Shown here: in pieces, positions 34,130 through 44,299 of the stretch
Layout of the letters: the number at the start of each line of letters is the position of its first letter
Numbering within the stretch: the first letter of the stretch is position 1
Source: Mytilus galloprovincialis
Taxonomy: Eukaryota > Mollusca > Bivalvia > Mytilida > Mytilidae
Direction of reading: 5' to 3'
DNA: 64,000 nt
NCBI RefSeq assembly: GCF_965363235.1
Contig: NC_134843.1
Location: 92,041,795-92,105,794, forward strand
The notes under the pieces: generated by a model
What the model saw: the letters and a program-made list of their open reading frames with translations, nothing else
Told to the model about the DNA's origin: nothing
Databases searched by the model: none
Program-made: the position numbers and the translations under genes

Positions 34130-34330
34130 TAAAGAGCTGCTGAACCAACACCTCTTATGTATTGTGCTGGTAGAGTTCCCTTAAGTGGATACCAGATGGT
34201 ATGCAGGGTTGTCAGATAAAAAAATCAAATACCGCTACATTGACAACAACACTTAAGTAAACTGCATCTTTTATTGTTGACATGTTTCGCCGATTAGATC
34301 GGCTTCATCAGGACGAAGTATACAAAATTA
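34130..34330 (-). repeat. Second hammerhead-like repeat (Penelope-type motif), copy 1
   Basis: On the minus strand near 34315-34283: CTGATGA, an A, a strong stem GCCGAT-CTA-ATCGGC, GAAA and CATGTC. This CTGATGA...GAAACATGTC layout is like hammerhead motifs described in Penelope-like retroelements. Adjacent sequence does not form a good stem I, so activity is doubtful. A left block AATAAAGAGCTGCTGAACC recurs at 35197 and 62175. Confidence 0.4.
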
Positions 34331-35195
34331 GAACCCCTGAAGTACAAAAAAATGGTATCATGTATGTGACGTCATAATTGTCCATTGTTGACGTTGCTAT
34401 GGGATACTCTATATCATTATGTAATGTTGAACAGAAAATGAATCAAACATAGTACAATGCAAATGAAGTTACTAAATATAGAGTTAATCTATAATTTTTC
34501 GAATTGTCGTTAACTTTAAAATGGTTGTAAACTATTATAATGGTAAGTGTATAAATAAAATGTGTTTTTAAACAGAAATTAAATTTGTGTAACATGAATG
34601 TAAGTACAATGTCAGTGTACAGTTTTATAAAGTTTCTTCCTAATTTGGACACACTTATAGGGCACACCCCTACCACTTCGACTGGGTTCCCTTTGGCCGG
34701 AGGTACTACTTCCAATCGCGTCGGGAATGCCGTAAAGTGGTTTACTGTCGCAAAATTTCTTGGCAATGTTGGTTGAACTGGAAATGGTGGTGGGAAGGAT
34801 TTATGTTCTTTGTATCTTACTTCTTTTAACTTTAATTTCCTGCAGGTTTTAAATAGTACTGGAAATCTATCTTGGCTGTTTTGTGTCTTTGAAAGATCCT
34901 TTTTAAGGTTTCACACTAAAATAATTTTACATTTAATTTTCTGATGGCACAGAATGATGGTACATATAAATCTTGATATATTGGCAGTCCTGTTGTAGGA
35001 ATGTAGTCCTCTGTTTGTTCTTCATATAAGTTTCCTTTTGTTTGGTGGTTTCTTGGCAGTAATTGATGGTATCAGTTGTTTGTTGGCTTCTTGGAATTCT
35101 TCGTTCTTGCTCGGTATAGAGATGGCCGTGGGGTCGGCGCTGTGTGGTATAGGCGGATCCGGGGATGCAGGGGTTCAGATGGAATATCAAAAGAT

Positions 35196-35535
35196 AAATA
35201 AAGAGCTGCTGAACCAACGCCTCTTATATTCTCAACATTTTGGTGCTGTGATCAGGATTTGAATAAACTGAAATCGATTTGGAAAGCGAACACAATGGAA
35301 CAGAAGTGTTGTTACAAGACATTTATGATAATTCAATGATTTGAAAAACAGAGCTTCATCCTATCAAACATGGAATTATAAAGCATCACCTTTTATTCCA
35401 ACTTCATGTTTTGAAAATCACAATGCCTGCAGAATTAACTTTGCCAAATTTCAGTGGAAATATTTTCGATTGGCAATCTTTCCAGGACTCTTTCAAATCA
35501 TCAGAACATATGAACCCAAGTCTACCCTGGCTTAA
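35196..35535 (+). mobile_element. BEL/Pao-like LTR retrotransposon fossil (leader and gag piece)
   Basis: The stretch holds a putative LTR end, a leader with TTTGGTGCTGTGATCAGG and a gag-like segment reading LPNFSGNIFDWQSFQDSF, typical of BEL/Pao elements. Only this small part remains and it is broken; no pol region or second LTR was identified. Looks old. Family call tentative. Confidence 0.45.
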
Positions 35536-35754
35536 CTCACATAATCCATACAGCAAGTATGTACATATGTATGTATGAAAGGAAAGGGGGCACCTGTTAT
35601 TTTATTTTTTTCATCTGACCTATAAACCATCCAGCGTCAGTGGCAGTACCAGAGAATTAATTCCTACCAGCACAGTTCCCATCATAAGATTTACTTGTCA
35701 ATTGGGGGAATGAAAGAGTCAAAAAGAGTTTTGAAAGATCCCTCTTGAAAAAAA

Positions 35755-35975
35755 CAAGGAAGGAGCCTCAGGCTCAGGTACCGTGAGTGGGGATTGGACC
35801 TTTATGGGGACTTCGGGATCAGGTGTTTTTAAGCTTGGGATTTCGTGATTGACCCTTTCGGGATGTGGGAATTCTTTTTCTAATTTTGGGAAGTCAGGAT
35901 TTAAATTTATTAAAATTTTTTGACCTCAAGATTTCGTGTTTTTAAGCCAGGGATTTCATGATCAGGACCCCCTCT
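35755..35975 (+). repeat. GGGATTTCG-motif repeat, copy 1
   Basis: GGACTTCGGGATCAGG, TGTTTTTAAGCTTGGGATTT and CATGATCAGGACCCCCTC are shared with 43408-43580. Rich in short GGGAT-type motifs; no frame. Confidence 0.5.
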
Positions 35976-37225
35976 ATTGTTGCTGGTGGTGGTATTATAA
36001 CAGCTCCAACTGTGTGTGCAAGTCTCAGAAGGACAAATCGGACACACAGATGCATAGTTAAACATAAACCCAGTATTTCTAGAACCACCGCGATGGCGTC
36101 ATTACATATGATTCTCTTTCAAATGATCCAGACTTCACGACATAAATTTTGACCTTCAATCGTGTATCAGTAAAAGGCCAAAAAAAATTTTTGTTGACAT
36201 ATTTTTTGTTAAAATAAATTACTAAGTGACATATATTCAACTTTATAAACCCATTGTTACCTTTTTCCTTTTACATTAATGATGATGGGTGAATAATGAC
36301 CTTTAAAAGTTTATTACGCAAGTCACTCAAAATAATCCGGTTTCCACATGCCGGAAATATAAATAAATAAAATAATAAAAGAATCTTATACGGTCTGGGT
36401 CTTAAATTTCGGAAACCTATAAGTATCCCTTTTTTACCAATAATTTATAGAAATAAGTTTTAATGACCCTAGTGTCCCTTTTTTACTAAATTTTTAGAAA
36501 TAAGTTTTAATGAGCCTAACAACTGTATAGTCTCAAACGACATGAAGCTAATATGAGGCAGGCATTACCTGTAAATGGGGACGAAGTCTGTATGAATTAT
36601 TTTTTTGTAACTTTTATTTTATTTGTCAAAAAAAAAGAAACGGAAATACCGTAACGTTTCCGATTTTGGTTCTGTTGTTAGGGATTTTAGTTGTGACGTT
36701 ATTTAAATTATGACGTCATATGCAATGTAAACAAAGAAACGCTATCATCAGGTAACGTTTTTTCATATCAAGGAATTATTAAAAATGAAATTGGTATTGC
36801 GCGTTTCTTCCTATTTTATACTAGACTGATAAATATATATTTTACTCAAAGTTTCATACAAACGAGACCGGAAAAAGGAAGTATATTGTACATTTCTGCG
36901 CAGGTCCGGGATTTCAAAACATGACATAAAAAAAATTGAACGATTTTGAGTTCATTAGTACAATGAAAAATTCGGGAAATTTTCCCGAATTTTTTTTTTT
37001 ATTGAATTTTCTACTGTTATTGGGGACTTCGTCCCCATATAATAGGTACATGGGGAAAGGATTTACTTTATTAAGCCCTCCCCCTTTTTTCTTCATTATT
37101 TTTTATTCTTTTTTTTTTATATTTCACTGTATTTATATGTTTTAATTTCAATTATCTTCACATGAAAAAAATGGATATGACATGTATTCACTATGTCTCT
37201 GCTGGTACCTATGAATGCTATGTGG
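35976..37225. other. Gene-free stretch with hairpins
   Basis: Holds the 50-bp tandem at 36422, a hairpin AAAAATTCGGGAAA/TTTTCCCGAATTTTT (36963-36995) and GGGGAC-TTC-GTCCCC (37021-37036), whose sequence recurs inverted near 36577. It may be one small element, but the ends are not defined. Confidence 0.4.
36422..36520. repeat. Two-copy 50-bp tandem repeat
   Basis: AGTATCCCTTTTTTACCAAT...AAATAAGTTTTAATGACCCT is followed by AGTGTCCCTTTTTTACTAAA...AAATAAGTTTTAATGAGCCT. Confidence 0.55.
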
Positions 37226-37230
37226 AGTTT

Positions 37231-37389
37231 CAGTGGCGGATCCGGGGGGGGGGGGGGGGGGGGTTCCGGGGGTTGGACCCCCCTTTTTTTGGCTGATCAA
37301 TGCATTTGAATGGGAGCATATAGTTGGAACCCCCCTTTTACTCTGTGTTTGGGAACCCCCCTTTTTTAAAATGGCTGGATCCGCCAGTG
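37231..37389. mobile_element. MITE, CAGTGGCGGATCC ends, copy 1
   Basis: Ends CAGTGGCGGATCC and GGATCCGCCAGTG, with a perfect 5-bp duplication AGTTT on both sides (37226-37230, 37390-37394). The interior has a long G run (19 or more), GGACCCCCC and ATGCATTTGAATGG. The proline- and glycine-rich frames here come from the G/C runs. Confidence 0.7.
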
Positions 37390-37615
37390 AGTTTATTACA
37401 ATAATGTATGTGTACAATAAGAGCTCAAGACCATGGATACCTGAACAGAGAGAATCTTATTGTTGTGTAAAAAAAAATAGGTACATGTAGGCTATTGATA
37501 ATTAACCAATTGAAGTGTTTTTGATTGATTGATTCAGAATGACGGAACCGACTTCTGTACGCTGTCTTATTGTCTTTTGAACAATGTGCCGAAATGTCTT
37601 GATACCTTAGTGTCT

Positions 37616-37740
37616 CATTGGTGGATCCAGAGAGAGCCCCCCCCCCCCCCCCCTTTATGGGAAAAATATGGCAGATTATTTAGGGAATCACTGAAGCATG
37701 ACTGGAGCGCCCCTTATAAAAAGTTCTGGATCCGCCATTG
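37616..37740. mobile_element. MITE, CAGTGGCGGATCC family, copy 2
   Basis: Ends CATTGGTGGATCCAG and CTGGATCCGCCATTG, flanked by TGTCT / TGTAT (4 of 5 match). It contains a C run of 16 or more. Interior diverged from copy 1. Confidence 0.6.
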
Positions 37741-38420
37741 TGTATTGTTACCAAGACAGATAAATGTCACATAATTGTATTACTCTGCTTGTCAGTGTTT
37801 CTATAGTTGTAACGGTCTATGAGCACTATATATCTGAGACCGTTCACAGACAATCTTTCATTCTTCGTGAAATTGTTTTTATCATGTGTATATAAATGTG
37901 GCCTACAGAAGTTCAAGAATGGTTATTACCTTGCTATATGTGCTGTTCAAACCCTTAATTTTAATTGCATACAAATACTAATAAGATGTAATATTCTATA
38001 CTATTAAACGAGAAGACCTCATTTTGTGTGTCGCTTCTCTTCCTTCCACAATAAATCAATCATCATGCCTCTGTGTCCTATAGGTAACATGCATAGTTGC
38101 ATTTGTCATCCATTCTTATGATTATTCAGATTGAGTTATTTTGTGAGGAAAACGACAAAAAAGGAGTCCGGATATGATTCCGTCATCACACTGACTTTGA
38201 GTCATAGATAAGACTTCCGGTTTCAAACATGCACAAATACAACCAATCGTATGATAGATGACAAAAAATGAAAAATAAATAAGCCAATCAGAGCGTTCTC
38301 CATATCATGGTGTTTAGATCGCAAGAACAACAACTATGTGGGTCGTTTTCAAAAAATGTCGATTTTTCAGTACACCCATGCTAACTTTTTTATTTCTAAT
38401 GGAAATTTCAGTTGTAATGG

Positions 38421-41400
38421 TTTCTTCTTCTTCTTTCAGGTAAGGAACCGAATTCAAATCTTGAATGTATGAGGTCCCGCGAAAACTAACGCAATGTCGG
38501 ACAACACAGAAAGTTTTCTCTTGGCTATTTACAGGATAAAACGTTCTCTATATATATACAAATAAAACTATTTACAGGATGTTACTGTCTAAATTTTAAC
38601 AGAGCATGCCTTCAGGGCAGCTCTGAATCCATCAACTGTGTCAGCTGATGTTGCGGATGTTGGCAGTTGGTTCCAGTCTCTAATGGTCCTTGGAAAAAAT
38701 GATTGTCCGAAGGCGTCTGTTGTGGCCCTTTCTTGGAAGAAGCGGTTTTTACCTCTGGTCCGGCTATCGTTTGGCGTTAGATATTGGTGCCTATCTATGT
38801 CTATCAGATCATGTTTGATTTTGAATAGCATGCATAGCCTATTTTGTTTCCTGCGGTCTTCAAGGCTTTCCCATTTCAAAGATGTTACCATTTTTGTTAC
38901 ACAGCCAGGTGTGCGGTCTGTGTAGTTGTTGTTAACAAATCTAGCTGCTCTTTTCTGTACCTGCTCGATTGCTTTTATTTTAGCCTGTTTCGTAGGATCC
39001 CATACTGTGCTAGCATACTCAACTGAAGGTCTTACTATTGTTGAATATGCTGCTGCTTTGACCGGTTTAGTGCAATCTTTTAGGTTACGTCGTATGAAGC
39101 CTAGTGTTTTGTTTCCTTTTCCCACTATGTTGTCGATGTGTCTGTCCCAGGTTAGATTATTGCTGATAGTAACTCCCAGGTATTTACTAGCTTCAACGGT
39201 GTCCAGTGTGTGTCCGTGTAATTTGTAATTAGTTGGTATTACAGGACGGTTCTTGGGTTGTATTCTAATTACAATGCATTTTTTTGCATTGAAGCTCATT
39301 TGCCACTTATCTTCCCAATCCTCTAATGATGTGAGATCTTTTTGTAGTAGGTCACTTTCTGCTTGGTTACTGATGGTTCGATAGAGGAGGCTGTCGTCTG
39401 CAAAAAGTTTGGTCTCTGATGATGTTGCTGTTTCTGGCATGTCGTTTATGTAGGCCAGGAACAGTAGGGGTCCAAGGACTGTTCCTTGAGGAACACCAGA
39501 GAGTACTGGTACTTGTTCAGAGACAGCTCCTTCTAGAATAACGCTTTGCATTCTGTTTTGTAGGAATGATCTTATCCACCTGTTTGCTTTAGGATTTACT
39601 CCGTAGTACTCAAGTTTATGTAGTAGGCGATGGTGTGGCACTTTATCAAACGCTTTAGCAAAATCTAGTAGTATGATATCTACCTGGCTGTTACCTTTTA
39701 ATTTCGATGCAATATCATGAATGGTGATGAGTTGGGATTCGCAAGATCGTCGTTTGCGGAATCCATGCTGTGCATTTGTGAGGATTTTGTATTTGTCGAA
39801 ATGGTCCATTACGCTGCTGTGTACAATGTGTTCTAGGACTTTGCATGTAATGGAGGTAAGTGATACAGGCCTGTAATTTGATGCCAAGTGTCTTTCATCC
39901 TTTTTGAAGAGTGGGACTACATTTGCATCTTTCCAATCTTGAGGGACTTCTCCGGTGTTGAGGGATGCTTGGTACAGTTTTGTAAGAATTGGAGCAAGTT
40001 GGTCTGCTGCTGTCTTTAGTATACAGGATGGTATAGCATCTGGTCCAGTAGCCTTATGTGGTTTCAGGTTCTTCAATAATTTATGAACTCCTTTTACATT
40101 GATTTGTATGTCAGCCATGGTGGTATATGGACTTTTCCCTTTATTTGGGAAGTTGTTCAGGTTCTCTTTTGTAAATACGGACTGGAATTGGTCGTTAAGG
40201 ATATTAGCTTTGCTTTTGTTGTCGCTTTGGAGGAATCCCATTTTGTTCTTCAATGGTGCTACTCCTGTCCATTCCTGACCTTTGCTTTTAATATAGGACC
40301 AGAATTTCTTGGAGTTGTCCTTGTAGTTGGAGCTGACTTCTTCCATGTATTTCTTATTGGCTTGTCGTATTTCCCATTGTACTTCTTGTCGTAGTCTCTT
40401 GTATCTGTCTTGGTCTCTTTTCTTTTTGGTTTTCCTAGCTTTCTTGTGCGCTTTTTGTTTTTGGTTGATTTTGCGTCTTATTGCTGTGTTCATCCATGGG
40501 TGGGTGTGTCTACCTTGAGTCATTTTTGTTGGTACTCGCTTCTCAATGGTTTTTTGAATTTCTGATTTGAAGCTTTGCCACATGGATTCTACAGTTCTGT
40601 TGCAGGTGTTTTTAAAGGATGTCTTGAATGTTTCGAGGTCTTCCTTTATCTTATATATATCTGCTTTTTTCCACAGGTATATCTTTCTTTTAACTGGTTT
40701 GGGTTTTAAAGGTTTACATGCTATATCAAGTAAGACGATGTCATGGTCGCTGTTTCCTATTGATGGTAATGGTTTACATCTTAGTTTGAATGATGGATGA
40801 GAGGTAAGTATTAAATCCAAGGTGTTTTCTTTACGTGTTGGGAAATCTACGATTTGTTCTAAACCATTATCAGCTACGGTGTCTAAAAAAGCTTGACTGG
40901 TTCTTGTGGGGTACTGTCTATGTGTGATGGTCTGTTCTTGCCAATTTATATCTGGTAGGTTGAAGTCACCTCCAATCAAGAAGATGTTTTTTTGATGTTT
41001 TGATTTGATGGTACTTATTTCCTCTTTAACTGTATTAAGGTAGGTGTCATCCGTTTTATCTGGAGGGCGATAAAATGCACCAATAAGCATTTTCTTTTTT
41101 CCTTCTAAGGCGATTGTACCAGTTAATAGTTCTATCTCACCGCTTTTTGTTATGTTCCCTAGTTGTAATGTTTGTTTGTCTGCTATCAAATCTCCCCCAT
41201 GTGGGTCTTTGGGACGATCCCTTCGTTCAATATCATATTTAAGGTAATCAGGAAAAATTTCACTTGATTTAATGTTTGGATCTAGCCATGTTTCTGTGCC
41301 TATTATTATGTCCGGATCAGTTGACTCTATAATTGCCTCCAGAAGTTTACCCTTTTTTCTTAGACTCTGGAAGTTGATGTTCAGCAGTCTTAGTTGTTTC

Positions 41401-41440
41401 TTAGGGGTTGGTTTCGTTTTGATGAAAGCTTGTCAGATTT
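38421..41440 (-). mobile_element. CR1-like LINE with open endonuclease/RT frame
   Basis: The minus strand is open from 41432 to the TAG at 38589, about 947 codons. From the N-terminus it has the endonuclease motif GTETW (metal-binding Glu), GDFNLPDINW and SDHD, then reverse transcriptase motifs RPVSLTS, FRKRRSCESQL, LLDFAKAFDKVPH, SGVPQGTVLGPLLF and the catalytic FADDS, then the usual C-terminal tail. All catalytic residues I can name are present and there is no frame break. There is no in-frame ATG near the start and an in-frame TGA lies at 41435-41433, so the copy is probably 5' truncated. The 3' part has a short GAA run near 38421-38440 that may be the end. It resembles CR1/L2-type LINEs; the clade is tentative. 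Confidence 0.85.
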
Positions 41441-41711
41441 GTGATTCAGAACATTAATAATAAACACACCTTACATTTATTTTGATAAGATTAAACTGCA
41501 TTTAAGACCCATTTTGGGGGTATTTGTCTGCGTACAGTGTCAGAAAATCACATTTCAAATGATTTTTTTGCGATTTTCTGATCGGCTTGATATCTGCAAA
41601 AGGGACTTTTTAAGAACGTTAAATATTAATACTTTAACGAAAAATCGTAGCTTCTATATCATTGTATGTAACATATTATCTACAAACTAAATCGAATCTG
41701 CGTACAGGAGG

Positions 41712-42680
41712 TTCATGTCTTTCCTGTTACCGCTACTTAAATCAGCCGTTAAATTATTCTCCCTATGAATATTGAATCAGTCAGTGTTGATCTCAAAAGT
41801 ACAAAGTAATCTTTACATTTAAAACGCCTCGTTTCCTGAACGACAGTGTAGAGAAAAGAAATTTCAAGACATTTAGTGAAAAAAATATAGCGTACTTTTT
41901 TTCATGTCTATGCTGTTACCACCAATTTTGATTAAATACACCAACAGTACACTTGTAAAAAGTGCAATAACGTGTTGGAAACCAAATTCACAATAGAAAA
42001 ACATAATCACTTCACCAAAGGGAGTAGTTATTTCACAACAGCATTCAAAAACGAAGAAATTTGTCTATCCTGTTATGTCTATCCTGTTACTATGGTTGCT
42101 ATGGTTACAGTAACAGGATAGACAATTGTAGACAAAAACGTCGTTAATTTTTTTATCTTAACATATAGGTGCAAAACGAATGAAATATTTCGTTGTTTGA
42201 AGTCATCTTAAGGTTATAACGTCTTAATCTTCCCAATTAAGCATTCGCAGGTGCAATACTGATATCGGTAACAGGATAGACAAATAGGTAACAGGATAGA
42301 CTTTTGTATAGTAATATATCAGAAACGTACGTTCCTGTTACCAATGAAATATAGAGAAAAGTAAACTAACTTATGAGGGATTTACTTGATGTTGGGTTTA
42401 TTTGAAAGGGTGAAAAAATGCCGAACAATATAAATTGCTATCTTAGACTTGCATTACTGGTGGTAATTTTTACAACCTTTGAAAACCAATTTTTAGAGGC
42501 ATTTTTCAGTACAACCTGGAAAATTGGCAAATAATCTATCATATTACAGAATGAATATATATAGAAGTTTATTCTCTTGAAAACCATCTATTTGTCTACG
42601 TAAAACAAGCTTAACATTTTATCTAAACTTTTTCTTAATAACCCAAAATGTCTTTTGAAAATGGTAACAGGATAGACAAA
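41712..42680. repeat. Cluster of GTAACAGGATAGACA motifs
   Basis: Nine exact or near-exact copies of GTAACAGGATAGACA occur in about 970 bp, in both orientations: near 41714, 41906, 42063 and 42078 (reverse), 42110, 42270 and 42291 (forward), 42332 (reverse, partial) and 42663 (forward). There is no constant spacing, so this is not a tandem repeat or CRISPR array. Subterminal clusters like this occur in some DNA transposons as transposase-binding sites; that role is inference. Confidence 0.6.
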
Positions 42681-43077
42681 ATAATGTACCACCGATCAAA
42701 AAATGTTTCATCATATTCTTGTATGACATAATTAAGATTGCATCTTTTAATATGTTGTTCTTAAAGAAATGTTTGTTTTGATTTGCTTATGTAGAGGGTT
42801 GTTTGAATAAGTAACTTTTAATATTTTTTTCAATTTCAAAATTCGACATTTTTTGAAAATGACCCATATACCTCCTTACAGAGGACAATTATTTTTCGCG
42901 TTTATCTACATGTGAACTACGATTATACAAAATTAATATATAGAGACTCTCTGTATTCTGTCTACTGTTTTCTTTGAAATGATTACTATTTAAGGGGTCA
43001 TACCATTTGCATATATATATATTAAAATAAGTATAACATGTGACACATTTACAACAAATCGCATGATAGATAACAAC

Positions 43078-43345
43078 AAGAACGTGTCCCAAGTACACGG
43101 ATGCCCCATCTGTACTATCATTTTCTATGTTCAGTGAACCATGAAAAAGGGGTAAAATTTCCAATTTGGCATTAAAAGATCATATCATAGGGAACATGTT
43201 TACTAAGTTTCAAATTGATTGGACTTCAACTTCATCAAAAACTACCTCGACCAAAAACTTTAACCTGAAGCGGGACGAACGGACGAACGAACGTTCGGAT
43301 GCCCAGACTAGAAAACATATTGCTCATAAATGGGGCATAAAAATT
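43078..43345 (-). repeat. Interspersed repeat, TATGCCCCACC family, inverted copy
   Basis: Matches 7530-7812 in reverse: GTACACGGATGCCCCATCTG, ACTACCTCGACCAAAAACTT, a GGACGAACGAACG tract and CATAAATGGGGCATAAA. Confidence 0.6.
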
Positions 43346-43407
43346 TATTGTTGAAAGGGAAAATAGTGATTTGGCAAAAATGAAAGTAAGATATGGATTA
43401 GAGGGAG

Positions 43408-43580
43408 ACAGGACCTTTTTCGGGGCGTCGGGATTGGGTGTTTTTAAGCTCGGGATTTGGGGATTGGTCCTTACGGGATCCTGGAATATATTTTTCGATT
43501 TCAGGATTTTGGGATATTAATTTCTTTAAATTCTGCACCTCGGGATTTCGGGATCAGGATCCCTCCGACCACCCCTCAAA
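43408..43580 (+). repeat. GGGATTTCG-motif repeat, copy 2
   Basis: GGGCGTCGGGATTGGGTG, TTTTTAAGCTCGGGATTTGG and GGGATCAGGATCCCTCCGAC match copy 1 at 35755. Confidence 0.5.
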
Positions 43581-43769
43581 TAAACCTTAGTCAGTCATAG
43601 TCATCTATACAAGATTCATATCCTACTATTAAGGCTCTCAAAAGAAAAAGCACTGGTGGATTGTCCTTGAAGCATATTTTATTAGACTTATAATGGTCTA
43701 TATATATTTACAGTTACATTTATTTGATGTTTGAAACGGAGCAAATTTTTAATTTGATTTGCCTTTTTT

Positions 43770-43860
43770 TTATTCGAGCGTCACTGATGGGTCTTTTGTA
43801 GACGAAACGCACGTCTGGCGTAAGTGTAAAATTTATTCCTGGTATCTATGATGAGTTTAT
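43770..43860 (+). mobile_element. Hammerhead repeat, partial copy
   Basis: The hammerhead segment 43776-43823 keeps stem II (GTC TTTTGTA GAC), GAAA and the GTC cleavage triplet, but the core reads CTGATGG, losing A9. Only the 3' half of the repeat unit is present. Confidence 0.6.
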
Positions 43861-44063
43861 TTACCAAAAGAAGCATAGAAGTAAAGGAGAAGAATAATTG
43901 TGGTCTGAGGCCAGAAACACGAAAACAATTGAATTTAACAGAAAGGAATCAAATATCGGATTTTTGGAAAAAGGGAGAGGGCTTTTGATACCTTTTATGA
44001 AAATCTCCATACATATTATCTTTTACAAAAAATCATCCTACAACAGTTCACAAGCTGTATATG

Positions 44064-44089
44064 CCCGCGATTTCGCGGGTGTGTTCTAG
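44064..44089 (+). mobile_element. Helitron-like 3' terminus
   Basis: A perfect hairpin CCCGCG-ATTT-CGCGGG (44064-44079), six bases, then CTAG at 44086-44089 followed by T. A hairpin just before CTRR with insertion before T is the Helitron 3' signature. The element probably extends left to near 43880; its 5' end was not found. Confidence 0.45.
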
Positions 44090-44299
44090 TATTTTTGAAA
44101 ATAAAACAAATATATCCACAGAAGACCAAGGGACAAAGATTATCGGAAGACAGCAACAAGAGGATTTACAATGATTGTGTGTCGTTATACACGCGTTGTA
44201 AAACAGTTGTCACCACACTGTTCCTGCGATAGAACATCATTCAAATAGTTATCAAAAGTACCAGGATTATAATTTAGTCAAAGCTAAAACAAGGAAGAA

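Larger units (their letters stand above)
38337..42868. mobile_element. 4.5-kb inverted-repeat DNA element carrying the LINE
   Basis: The left end (38337 onward) TGTGGGTCGTTTTCAAAAAA and the right end (inverted, 42868 back) TATGGGTCATTTTCAAAAAA match for about 30 bp, continuing ATGTCGA. Both sides are flanked by TA, fitting a TA target duplication. The CR1-like LINE occupies most of it and appears inserted in the element. The 1.4 kb between the LINE 5' end and the right terminus has no coding frame but a cluster of a 15-bp motif (see separate entry). A non-autonomous DNA transposon is the best reading; the superfamily is not certain. Confidence 0.55.

Noticed and set aside
34443-35262. Frames on both strands (107, 94 and 74 codons)
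   Set aside because: Possible pieces of a mobile element, but no motif could be named and the frames contradict one another; not called as genes.
37148-37490. Proline-rich and glycine-rich frames
   Set aside because: Come from the G and C runs of the MITE at 37231.
38638-40800. Several plus-strand open frames of 60-100 codons
   Set aside because: All are antisense to the long LINE frame.
41712-42680. CRISPR-like array or homing endonuclease sites
   Set aside because: Spacing is irregular, both strands are used, the host is an animal, and the motif does not match the homing sites I know.
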